Source: Ancylostoma caninum
Lineage: Eukaryota > Nematoda > Chromadorea > Rhabditida > Ancylostomatidae
DNA: 64,000 bases
Direction: 5' to 3'
Assembly: GCA_037903475.1 (NCBI GenBank)
Contig: JBAJFG010000559.1
Location: 558,001-622,000, forward strand
The notes below the pieces were generated by a model. That model had not been told where the DNA came from. It searched no databases and worked only from the letters and a program-made list of their open reading frames with translations. The position numbers were made by a program, and so were the translations under genes. Below, one piece after another: positions 33,880 to 58,322 of this stretch; position 1 is the stretch's first letter, and each line of letters opens with the position of its first letter.

Positions 33880-35990
33880 GCTATGATATGCAGTCAATGA
33901 TAACTGTATGGATGAAAGGTAAACGTGCTCTTGCTGTCGTGCGCTTAACTTCCCGTGGAGTCCAATCGCTGACGGCTCTTGTCCAACGGTTGTCGTTAAG
34001 ACGCATCACGTTTCCGGCCCACCTGATCTTAGTCAACTTGGCGTAAGCGGCAGCGTCCCTGATCTTCGATTGTTGATGAAGGGTGGAACTCCGTATTCCA
34101 GTCCCCACTTGCGTGAGGCGGGTTATTCCTAGCATTAGCCTCTCGCTGGAGCGTTCGACGACGCTGACCGCATTCTCATCCTGCTTGCGCAACGCCCAGG
34201 TTTTTGAGGAGTAGGTCAAAGCAGGGAGAATGGTTGTGCTGAAGAGGTGGGCACGGAGCCCCTGATTGGCCAGGGCTTCCAAAACCGTTTCTGTGTCAAC
34301 AGAATCGAAGGCTTTCTTCAAATCGATGTCGTCGTAGCATGGAGGATTCAGAGGGGCATCTCATACTCTTGCGAAATCTTGCCTGCTCGCACGGCTGTCC
34401 TTCATCTAGTGTCCTTTCGATCCTGGTTAGGATCGCGTGAAAAGCTTGTAGACGACGGACAGTAGGCAGAGGCTATAATTGCCAATGTCCCGCGGGTCTC
34501 CCTTCTTGTATAGCAACACGGTCCGTCTGGTCTTCCATTTGGTTAGGTATCTTGCATTCCGACAAGTATCGCGTGAAAAGCCTAGCCAAGGTGGTGATAA
34601 GAACTGGCGGTAGGTACTTCAGATGTTCCGGTCGAATCCTGTAGGGGCTCGGTGTTGTACGATTCTTTGCTGACTTGATATCATGTCGGTTTTAGGAAGG
34701 AAGAACCGATGGAACAACATATCCATCCTCTCCAAGATGACATTGAGGGAAATGGATGCGGCTATCGAAGAAATCAGAGTAGAAATGATGAAGAAATTGC
34801 TCCATCCGGGCGCCAGAGGGCGGACATCTTGGTCTTGCGATTGGCGAAGTCTCGGTAAGCGCTGCAAATGCTTTTCCCTACCTCTGCGGCTTCGGCTAAC
34901 ACTGCTGCTCGTCTCTACGTGAGGTCTTCTCTTATCGCTTCTCCGCACACTGTTGCGAGCTCGGGCGTTAGCTTTTAGTTGCCTCCAGCTCTCTCGGCTC
35001 CAGGCTGGCGTATAAGCTCGAGGGTCTCGTAAGATAGTTGTCTTTTGGTGGCTCTTGAACCCTCGGAGCTCTTTGCGCTGTCGCGGAAATGCTGAACAAG
35101 CTGATCGTACTCTTCGTCGATGTTGTCGATAACCGCATCTTCTCAAAAGCCGGCTAACGAGGTGAAGAGATCCCAATCGATGACGGGTTCGGGACTCCTC
35201 CTCTTAAAATTCACGGCTTTCTCTCCTTTGTGTGAGAAGAAGAATCTTGCAGGAAGGAGGCGATGGTCTGATCCGGTGTAGAACTTTGGTACAACACCGA
35301 CGTCGGTCAGGCAGAACCTTCGATTGACGATGAGGTGGTCAATTTCATTATGGTATTCTCCACCGAGTGACTCCCACGTCCACCATAGGCAGGTTGGGTT
35401 CTGAAATTGTGAGTTGGATGGTCTTCGTCGTCGTGATGAACTCAGACAGTCTCTCTCCGTTCGTTCCGCTGCGGTGGGTACCGATGTGAAGTTCCTCAGG
35501 CGTTCTCCTAGGACCAATCTTAGCGTTGAAATCGCCAACGATGACCTTGTGGAATAAGTGGTCTTCCTTATAAAACTTCTCCAAGCCCATATATGTAGAA
35601 GGCCTCAATCTCCTCTTCGTCGTAGCTGGATGTTGAGGCGTAGGCGACGAAGATGGTCGAGGCCGGTATTGATCCACATCTACTCAACCGCAAACGTCCG
35701 ATTCGGGTTGTTAGTTGTTCGAATGAATCGATGTTCATGACCAAGTTCGTGTTGACGAGGACGTCGACTCCACCAACTTCTCTACTGTCGAAGGTTCCAA
35801 GGAACAGTTCTTCTCCAGTGTCGAAGGTGGCGTTCAGTGGTCGGTGTCTCCTCGTCTTGGTCAGTCCGATGGCATCGTACCTGTTCTTCCTGGCCTGCAC
35901 CATCAAATCGTCGATGGAAGCCTCTTATGCAAGCGTGCGTGCGTTGAAGGTACAGATCATCATCATAGTCCTTCTGGTTTTAGGCAGCCT
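33880..35990 (-). pseudogene. RTE-type non-LTR retrotransposon relic with polymerase core deleted
   Basis: Read on the - strand, the 5' part (35990-35150) encodes an apurinic-type endonuclease with ICTFNART, VIVGDFNAKIG, NEIDHLIVNRR and SDHRLL, broken by stops and frameshifts. The catalytic Glu of the expected TETRRH motif reads Lys (GLTKTRRHR). Downstream are RT entry motifs (DEGQPCEQARF) and MKKAFDSVDTETVLEALANQ, which runs without a break into LRAHLFSTTILPALTY. About 200 residues that normally lie between these blocks, including the YxDD/FADD active site, are missing. The tail (TKIRWAGNVMRLNDNRWTRA) is the usual RTE C-terminus of strongylid worms. The element is dead. Confidence 0.85.
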
Positions 35991-37174
35991 AGATAACCCC
36001 TTGGACTTTGTCCTCACTGGCGCTGCTGTACCTGTGGCTCTTTCGAGATCAGGGGAACACTCTCTATTATTGCTGTGTTGAGCTTAAGAAAAATGTAACC
36101 CCACAGGAAATAGCTTGCTGGGCTCTATTCCTCCGTTGGGAGCTGGGGTAAGATATCACCGGGAAGTTAGCTGGGCTCCCCGGGAGTGGACGATGGAGCT
36201 TATTTGTTGGAGGCGACTGCGAACCGTCTCCTTGTGCCTCCCAGTACTTGAAGGCAGGGACTTTGGCCTGATAGATGTGCAGGATACAATCTGCAGACAC
36301 GCAAGCACACCCACGCACGCATGTATGAACATACCCACGCGCTGACAAAATGTATGAATCGTTCTGACATGCAGAGACAGGGAATCCATCCCCTGAATCC
36401 ATGCGTCTCAAGGCACTCAGAAGGTCGCGTTTGGCCCGCGATTAGTCCCCTATCCGCCACCTTGGATCGCTGCACATAGCCTCGCAGCAAATCGGCTGTG
36501 ATCCCTCCAAGGAGGGAGATCCGTGGAAGATCATACATAGTTTTAGAAATGAGTTATAGCAGAAATTGTGCCGCTTGAAATGGCCAAATAAGTGCGAAGT
36601 AAGTCACTGCACCTATAGGAAACTCCAAAGTTCCAAATCATTATTGGAGAAAAGAGAACCCGAAATGAAAAAAAGGAAATTGTGACAAGCGGCCGTGTGC
36701 AGAGGGCAGGACCACATCGCGGCTCTCCTGGGTACAGAAACAGTTTTGCACGTGGCTCTGGTTGCCTACTTATGCCAGCGGCGGACAACGCGAGTGCGAC
36801 GCCTCGCCGCGGTCCCGCCCTTTACATGCTGCCGTTTGGAGTCCCCTGTATAGAACGACGTGCTCACTTTGTCTCAAAACAGTGAATTCATCGTCACGTC
36901 GTGTCTTTCATTCAATCATTATAGGAGAAAAGAGAACCCGAAACGAAAAAAAAGGAAATTATGACAAGCAGCGGTCCTACAGCAATCAACACACCTCTGT
37001 TTTCATGTTTAGGCTTTCTGTGTAGCAGGAGTTCTACGCAGTGAGCCTCACGTACAGTCCTTATCAAAAGACAGACGGTGTCTGTACAGTTGCGCCGAGA
37101 CCTATTTATCAATACCTACTTTATCAATAACTTTTATTAATATTGATGGCTTTTGTTTGTTGTGGTCGAATCAC
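35991..37174. other. Non-coding region with a direct repeat
   Basis: The left part may be RTE untranslated sequence. A ~50-bp block (GGAGAAAAGAGAACCCGAAA then TGAAAAAAAGGAAATT) occurs twice in direct orientation, near 36648 and 36922. No gene is supportable. Confidence 0.4.
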
Positions 37175-38704
37175 TTAAAGGCAGCACCCACGATAACCTT
37201 CATGTCCAGAATTTTGAATGTTTTGGAGTCTGGACGATAGTCCCAGTAATTCTACGCAAGTTGCGTTGCCGAAAGTATCGGCGTTTCCAAGATTTAACAA
37301 GTTCCCAGACAAACTTTCGGAACTTCCGCGGAGCCTGGTTTACTACTGGAGCCCGGTTTTCGGAACTTCCGCGGAAATATGACGTCACTCGTCGATTTTT
37401 TCGGAAGTTCCGCGCAAGTTCCGCGGAAGTTCCGAGTGGGGATGCAGAGAAAAAAGTAGCTTCGGAACTTCCGCGGAGCTTCGAGACAGAATGATCCAAG
37501 AAACTAACAGATCAAATGGCATGTTTTCGCCCATTTTTATGGTGATATGTTCTTGATTGACTTCGGCTAGACAAATAAGAAGTCGTGGTAGAATAAGAAA
37601 ACTTTAAGCTATTTTCTCTTCGAAATTCACTTCGGGATGCCCCAATAATGACATCTGTAGTGTCGAATTTCGGGTAAAGCACGTGTCAGATAAATGATTA
37701 TTCCCATAAATACGAAAATTTGTCAGATTTTTACCAAACAGGAATTTTTCCATGTTATCATTGATTTTGAAACCTGACGCAGATACGTAGCACAGTCAGA
37801 GGGCAGACCTGCTTGAAGCTCATCTTCAGAAGACAAAGCCACTACAGGCGCGATTAGTGCTACATGGTGGGACGATCCGTGGTGGGATTCATGATCCTGC
37901 GATTTTTGGCATCGCGGTGCGTGGATGGCATCACTCCATGTCGGCTAATTTTCCCTTATTACTTGGATATGATTGACTCTATAATGCTCGAGTTACGTCA
38001 CTCTTGTTCGGTTTCGGAACTTCCGCGGAGCTTCTTCGGAACTTCCGTCACCCGCGGAAGTTCCGAACAGGCTCCGCGGAAGTTCCGAAAGTTTGCCTGG
38101 GTTAGACTTAGTATCCGGATATCCGCGGGGTGAGATGTGGCGCGATTCGAATCAGCTGATTTCTGCCGCAGTCACTCAGTTTTCCTAAGATAGCGTTTGC
38201 TTTCCATGCTCATTTCCAGAAGTTTTACATTGTGACGATCTGATTTCCCCATCTACGCTCTTTCAATTGTTGTTAGACCGTGCGATCGCTTCTTTTTTCT
38301 CAGAACTTTGAAATTTTCAATTATGATATAAATTTCTGTTCGTTAGCTCTTTACACTTAATCATAAGTTTTGTTTCTTTTCTTGAGGCATGTCTCTGTGG
38401 TGAACCTTCTATTTCCCCTTTGTTTGTGCTTTTTCTCCTCCAGGAAAGCTGGAAAATTAGTCGATTATCTAGTATCTAGTTGCGCCAAGAAATTCGTTGA
38501 AAGGCAGCGTCATCGATTTCCTCGATCTACTCCACTAGCGTAACTCGGCCGAATTGCTATAATGCAGCAAATTGGTGGCATCCAAAAACCATTTTAAAAT
38601 GAGTTCTGACAAAATTTACCGCATTATTCATGCTCTATATAGTCAGAAACCCAACAACGCTCTGAAGCCTGAGTGACAATGTTTTTCGTGGGTGCTGCCT
38701 TTAA
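37175..38704. mobile_element. TTAA-flanked, piggyBac-like non-autonomous element
   Basis: TTAA at 37175-37178 and 38701-38704 flank exact 15-bp inverted repeats AGGCAGCACCCACGA (37179-37193; reverse complement at 38686-38700). Inside lie at least seven copies, in both orientations, of CGGAACTTCCGCGG or its reverse complement. These form an inner inverted-repeat pair at 37300-37340 and 38065-38105. No transposase is encoded across 1.5 kb. TTAA target duplication is the hallmark of piggyBac-type transposition, but the classification remains inferential because the terminal bases differ from classical piggyBac. Confidence 0.7.
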
Positions 38705-38924
38705 TAAAAAATTCTTTGATGATCCATATTTTGGGTGACGTAATTATGACACACCGTGTAAAAAACCTTTCAGATCACCGTGTCGTGTGTAAAAAATATC
38801 GAAAAACAAATTCATTTCAGTCGAATATTCGAAGACACGCACTCAGTTATTCCTGTGTGGTCAAATCAGTACAGACTGAGAGAGAACTTTCCACCATTTA
38901 TTTGTGCTAGCATACTGGTAGGCT

Positions 38925-46105
<7,181 letters not shown>

Positions 46106-47159
46106 ATGCTTAGGAGAAGAACATTACCTGCACATTCTTTGATATTTCTTCGATTTACTATTGGTCTGCCTAATTGCACCTGCACAGGACACTTCTTCTC
46201 CAGAGAGGGTTGACTATTTATTCATTTGTTTATTTATTCATCTACTTATTTATTTATTTACTTACTTATTCATTCAAATAAAGTCAGATGTGTCCCAAAG
46301 AAAGAAGAAAAATACACAACAGGTACAGTGAATAAAAGCCAAAATTCTGCCTTCTCGTATAACTACCTATCTTTATGATAGCCATCTTTATTCAAAGTAG
46401 GCATAAGCGGGCTCTCCTACTACGAAAGCTCAGTGGTTCTTTAACTAGCCCCTTGATTCGCAATCTGAGATCAATAAAATTGTCTAACTACACTGTACCA
46501 AGGCTTGAATGGTCAGCATAATCCTGGGCGGACCTTCCATTGAGATCCACTGTCAAAAAGCGTAGTGTCCTTTGTGATAGTGTAGTAGTTCGCTGAGTGT
46601 AGCAATACCCAGCTTCTGTTGCTCTGCTCCTCAAGGAACGTTTATTCTTGGATCCATTGTGACTCATCAACTCTCAGTGAAAGAGCCAAATATGCGGAAA
46701 GCTAGCAATACCCAAAGATATTGTAGAAGAATTACTTAGAAAATAGGGATTGGAAGTGGTTAGAATAGAGGTGAAGGGTAGAAAATAGAGGCTCCTAGTG
46801 ATAGGTTGCAAAAAAAGGAGGTGAATAGATACAATGAAATCCTTCAAGAATAGAGAGGAAAGGAAAAAAGCCGCTGGTTGTCGATCGAACAGGCAAAACA
46901 TGTGCATTATTATTATTCTATGATAAGCATCTGCCGTAGGCCGACGCCTGCTGAACAGCAGTTGAAACAATGCTAATCCATAAGTGTCGTGGCCACGGAA
47001 ACAAAGAAGAATTGCCGTAGACTGACGTTTTTCAATTCTTCAATGAAAAAATCGGTATCCAGGACCATTTCATAAGCCGTTCAAGACAAACAAAATTTGA
47101 AAGAAAACACAATGAAAGTATCGTTTCCTGTAGCACTACTTAACAGTTCAGGTCAATTA

Positions 47160-47440
47160 TTTGTTGCATCAGAGAATAACATCTATAAGCTGAGCCGTGC
47201 CGCACCACACTTACGGCGCGGCACAGCAACTGGGCGCTGTGGTTGTCGATATCAATGTTTCTCTTATGTTCTCCACCGATTTTTTTTCTCATTTGGTTCT
47301 TCCATTCCTGTGAAAACTGTAGAAAACATAAGCAAAACATCAATACCGCCAACCGCGGCACACAGCTGCTCTGCCGTGTTGCATAGGTGGTGCAGCGCGG
47401 CAGAAAGACGCTATTCTGTGATGCAAGAATTATTGACCGG
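47160..47440. repeat. Imperfect fold-back element, ~110-bp arms
   Basis: The left half (TTGCATCAGAGAATAACATC, then CCGTGCCGCACCACACTTAC, then GGGCGCTGTGGTTGTCGATA) is repeated as a diverged reverse complement in the right half. It shares motifs with the fold-back at 13390-13575. It encodes no protein; open frames across it arise from the repeat. Confidence 0.6.
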
Positions 47441-47883
47441 CACTATATATGCATGTACAACTAGACTTCGAATTAGGAGCTCATGCCAATGAGCAGCAAT
47501 TTTTTTGTCCAATAATATAGATTTCATTCAAAACGACTCATTTATCCTCATTTGCCCTTTCATAGATTACTGAGCGATTGTGGTGTTATTCATTGACTTC
47601 TTCCACATCATTTTTTACCTCTTGTGGTCAGTGCTCTGGAGTTACATCATCAGAAAAAATGTGACTGACAATGTCTCATTCCTAAATTTCGCATCGGTGC
47701 CTAGTTCAGAAGACACTCAGACACAGCGGGTAAGCCTATGCATAGCAGCAGAAATTGGTTAAAAGATCTATTTCTTAGAAAGAACTGTATAAGAACAAAG
47801 TAAATTTCGACAAAAAAAGTTTTAAGAAGTATCTGTCAGTAATTCGTAATACTAAAATAAAGTCTTAACTCAACCAAGGTTAC

Positions 47884-48350
47884 CATGACTTAAGTCTGTT
47901 CCGGCCTATTAGAACGTATCGTTCTTGTAAAACTGCTTGAGCCATAGATGACTTCAACATGTCTTTCTTTTTTCACTTTTCTCACTTCCATATTCTCTTT
48001 TGATTTTCCTATGTTTTGTGAGGAATGCAATACACCACGAATGAGTGAAGACATACTATACTACAGTGCCGTACGCAGGACTTGCTAATCAGGGATGTGT
48101 GGGAACAGAAGTGGCAGCTCATACATTCCGTGGAACCAGTTGAATGTTCAAATCACTCAAAATTTTAGTTTTAGTGTTAAATAGGTAATAATAAATATTT
48201 TAAAAATAATAATAAACAGTAAACAACAAGATTTAGCTAATACAATATTCCGTAGAGAAGTGAAAAAAGAAAGACATTTTGGAGTCATCTATGGCTCAAG
48301 CGGTTTTACAAAAACGACACGTCCTAATAGGCCGGAAGAGACTGAAGTCA
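47884..48350. repeat. Inverted repeat with ~88-bp arms
   Basis: Arms at about 47884-47973 and 48259-48347 are roughly 90% reverse complements; both carry TAATAGGCCGGAA, CTATGGCTCAAGC and AAGAAAGACAT blocks. The centre is AT-rich and non-coding. This is probably a MITE. Confidence 0.65.
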
Positions 48351-48405
48351 CAGTAATCTTGTTTGATTTTAGACGTATAATGGCCTGTAGCTCACAGAGG
48401 GTGCC

Positions 48406-48594
48406 TGATCCGACTTTGTCCGTAATTACGACCTCATCACGTTTTCGGCTAACTGATCCAACTTTTGCACTTTTTTGATATGCATGTGGCGTGATTCCTT
48501 GCATTCTGATGTTTTCCCGCAGTCATTCGCTAAAATGTCTTTCCAGACGCATTTTGCGGGCAAAGTCGTAATTGCAGACAAAGTCGGATTACAG
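48406..48594. repeat. Short-armed inverted repeat next to the previous element
   Basis: ATCCGACTTTGTCCGTAATT at 48406 and the reverse complement of AATTGCAGACAAAGTCGGAT at 48571-48590 pair over about 25 bp with one mismatch, separated by about 140 bp. Confidence 0.55.
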
Positions 48595-49149
48595 GGCATT
48601 CACCTCGGAGTAAACATTGCGTTGCAATAAGCGCGCGAGCTGATCCATTCCAACAGATCAAATTTTCAATCAGAAGGCTACGTGCGAGCCGTTGTTAGCA
48701 ATTCGCATGTACCCTTTGGACTGGGTCCGCAATTGCACCGATGTTAATTCCGTGACAAATGCCTTCTGTGAGCTAACAGACCATAATTTCGAAGGTGTGT
48801 TACTGAATCAATGTTCCAACGTGCGAAGACTGTGTTAACATTACCGTAACGGATTGGCCGACAAGAAGCATCAAAAATATAATTAGCGCAGAAAGATGAT
48901 CTGCACAAAGAAACGCATTGAAGTAATAGTGCACCACGAATAGCATCTCTCCTCAGTCGCATTTAATGTGAAGAGTTCTCGATATAACCCTAACAATGGA
49001 GTACACAGTAACACCTTTCGCTAGATCTGTACCCTCGAAGTACAGTTTCAACGTGGGAAAAGGAGATGAAAATTAACCTCATTGTGGTGTGTCCGGAACC
49101 AGGACGTCTATGCCATTGCCGAATAGAAGCTGCAAGCCTGAACGATCAA

Positions 49150-50420
49150 TTATTCATGCTTGAAACGATGTTTGATAACGGATTCACGCGGCGATAACGC
49201 GGTGTCCTCACAGACCACTCTAGTGCGAAGTACTTTACCCAGACATGAACCAGTGAACATGAATGAACAATTTCGTGCTGTTTAGCAAAGGAAGGAGACC
49301 GACATGAGCAATGTAACTTAGGACCAAATGTGACCGTATCGACTTGCATAGACGTCGCTGAGAGGCTTCTGCCAACTGTATTGTATGACATGGCGCAATT
49401 TATGCTGGCGGAGTGGAAAAGTTTATACCACACGTCGATACATAATCCATAATAGGGAGGAGAGAAGAATATCTGGCAGGTAGCGAATGTTCCTGGTTTC
49501 GCCGTAGCGGCTGCAGCGTGAACGAGCGATGCTCCCATTTTCGCCGCATCAAGATAAAAGGGAAATTTTCCTGGAATTATTGCACAACACAGAAGGGGTG
49601 GGCCATTAGTTATTGTACATCGTTTGCTGGCTTATTTCTCTGCGGTAGTGAGATGTTTTCTGCCAGGCTAGGTCTCATTTGATAGAGCTGCATTTGCCTA
49701 TTCTCTGATCACAAATATGTCCTGAAAAACTACGAACTAGCGGAAAAATTTCATCAGAAACTTTCAGTGCAGATTTTCGGTGCCGCCAAATGCACCGATT
49801 CAGTCCGCAATTCCCGAAAAAAAACAGCGATAAAAACAGTTTTTGACAACATTTCAAGTGGGATAAAAAATGATCTCGTATTCCTGAAGACGAATACGAG
49901 ATGCAGGTGCAAAATCCTCTCAATTATATAAGGGCACAGAACATGGCTGTTCCAAAGATTGCGTAGACGAGAAAACCTAGCCTAAGGTTCCGAGGGGTAC
50001 AGTTCGCCTACATCTGGGCCTATTGAAAGAAATTCACAGGCATTTTGAGCATTTCAAATGTGGTTTCTAAAGCATATCCGAACAATGGCTGCTGCCACGC
50101 ATTCTAGTAGAAAGATTCTCGGGAGCAAATTTGGTGAAAATTGGGTATTACATGTACCAAGGGTAGCTGAATTTTTTCCCTCCTACGTTTCTCATAATCC
50201 GCTTCCATGAGCAAACCCAGATATTATCGGAAGGAGCATTCCTTGCTCTTCAAGACCAACGTATGCATGAAATTTCTTCTAGCAGAGTTGGTGGATTTTG
50301 TAGGGAAAATTGCACCAATAACTCGCATTTTTCAAAAATGGAAAGCTGTGGAAAAAGCGGAATAAGGCATATGTTTCTGGTGGAGAAACAAAAGAGCAAA
50401 CGTTGTATAATATCCAATGG
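49150..50420. repeat. Long dispersed repeat, copy B
   Basis: This is collinear with 31540-33020: CATCGTTTGCTGGCTTATTT, CAGTGCAGATTTTCGG, ACAGTTTTTGACAAC, GGAAGGAGCATTCCTTG and AAAGAGCAAACGTTGT appear in the same order. The class of element is unknown. Confidence 0.55.
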
Positions 50421-51404
50421 TCCTTTGTTCTCTAGAATCCAAACCGCTTGTATAGCATGTACCTCATGTTTGAGAGCTCGCTGTGATCTTTGTCGCAAGA
50501 ATCATGAATTTTCAATATAAAATTTGTCCTACGACGCAGCAAAAGACAGCATGTAATTGCGCGGTATAGCGTCATTTGAAGGCACGGGCTCAGCAAACGC
50601 ACGAACGTCGTACTAAAGCTGGTTGATGGAAATCGTGAGTTGTGAGACTGTCTCGGGAAATTTTCTATTGTCTTCGTCCAGGACGTTGCCGTGGGTGGCA
50701 AATTCAGTGGAAACCCAGGAAAAAATCTTTTGTTCGGACCTTGGCTTCCAATACACTCTCCAAAAGCAACATCTGCCTTCCAGCACTTTCATTTTCATTC
50801 CCATGCTTCAGCAGTCTCAGACGCAAGCCCAGGAACTGTCGAGCAAAAATTTTCCATCTTTTCTTCTGCCGAAGCGAGCTAAAGTACGGTTTCTCACACG
50901 GTGGCCAAGATAATCTGTCTGCGCACATGGGAGGATTTCACAGCAAATCTGGAGCTCTCCATGGAGATCTCACCATGTTGCTCTCTTGCTCACTGCTGCG
51001 CTTCTCCCGAATTGGCTCCCAAATATTTCTGACAAGCAAGGCTCACTTTAACTTCCCCTTTCATAGCCCAGACATGACGCCGACTATCATATGATGATTT
51101 GTAAGACTGTTTATGGTACGACGAACGATTCGGCAATGTCAGTGAGAGTGACAAGACAGTTCCCAATAAGTACTAGTCTCGTAGTCCACCAACTTCCGCA
51201 GCAGCGGAATTGAGCTCTTGCTGCAAACTGCACATTTCGCTTAACCTCTTCGCTTATTTTGTTCTTAATAAATTTCTTATTAAAAATTTTTGAACATCAG
51301 AACACATGTTACAAACCATTATCACTTTCTACCAGTCCTAGTTGAGGAAATTTCGCAAATGTGTCTTCTCACACGCGCAAGACGGCTACCTAGGATAATG
51401 GATA

Positions 51405-51800
51405 CTACAGAGTGCGGAAAAAATATTGATATTTTCTTTTCTTAATGTTTTTGTGCGTTTTTTTTGGATGGTGTAAAATGATGTTTGTTTGTATTTTCCC
51501 ACAGCTAAATTCTCATTTTGGAAACGATCCATACGTGTTCCAGCAAGATTCAGCTCCATCCCATATAGTTCGCAAAACGCAACAGTGGCACCAAGCAAAT
51601 CTTCATTTCTTCTCAAGACCGGCCACCAAATAGTGCTAATCCGTTTGATCTCCCAGTACGGGAGCAAGCAAACCTCACAAGAATATCGCTTCTTTAAAAG
51701 CTGCTTTGACCTGTAACGTAACAGTCTCGATGAAGACTACCTGCGGCGCTCCGCGGATGCCTTCGCGCCATCTCAGCGAGTGTATAGTGACAAAAGGAGA
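51405..51800 (+). pseudogene. maT/Tc1-type transposon relic (C-terminal transposase fragment)
   Basis: The + strand reads HFGNDPYVFQQDSAPSHIVR then TQQWHQANLHFFS, and after a frameshift peptide blocks such as ASLKAAL. FQQDSAPSH is the second-Asp motif of maT/Tc1 transposases, as in the intact copy at 824-1837. A terminal-repeat-like CTACAGAGTGCGGAAAAAAT at 51405 lies close upstream, so most of the N-terminal half is deleted. It is inactive. Confidence 0.7.
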
Positions 51801-52386
51801 CCGAATTGAAGATGAATGATAGAATGTCAATTGCCACTGAGTTCTTAATATTACCCAATAAAAATCATTGTAGTAACTGTATCTATGGCGTTATTGTAGG
51901 GATTGATTTCATCATCAATATTTTTTCTGCACCCTTTATATTTTGTCCGATTATGAGTCAAACAGGGCAGGGGAGGATATCCATGCGTGCGTAACGCCAG
52001 TTTTGTTTTGCTCACATGACAACCATTCAAAACATGGTCATTTTCATAAAAATCTATCGAATAAACTAGCATTTCAATGTGATCCCGAAATGGCATATAC
52101 CCGTAATCGATCAATAAAAGTAAGAACATAACAAATGGAAAGACAACAACAAATGATGGTCGCAAATGAATAATGCAAAACCACTATTAAGCACAAGACA
52201 GCAATACCCGAATGCTCTGGAGAAACTTTAAGGTTTTCGAAGGATTTTCCAAAAACAACGGCAATCAACTACAATGGCATAAGTGGGAGGATGAGGAGGA
52301 AGAGCAGATTTGATCTGGGTAGGGTTCTGATATACAATTACGCAAGAATGCGAGACAAAACGCAGTGATTACCCGTTCAGAACCAG

Positions 52387-58322
<5,936 letters not shown>

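Larger units (their letters stand above)
46106..52386. other. Repeat-rich intergenic region between GGT and the DIPK1-like gene
   Basis: This 6.3-kb stretch contains TTTA-rich low-complexity sequence (46211-46276), fold-back elements (47160-47440, 47884-48350 and 48406-48594), copy B of the long dispersed repeat (49150-50420) and a maT/Tc1 relic (51405-51800). I find no host gene. Confidence 0.45.

Noticed and set aside
46211..46276. TTTA/TTCA-rich tract considered as a possible origin or matrix-attachment site
   Set aside because: It is a simple low-complexity repeat with nothing further to support such a role.
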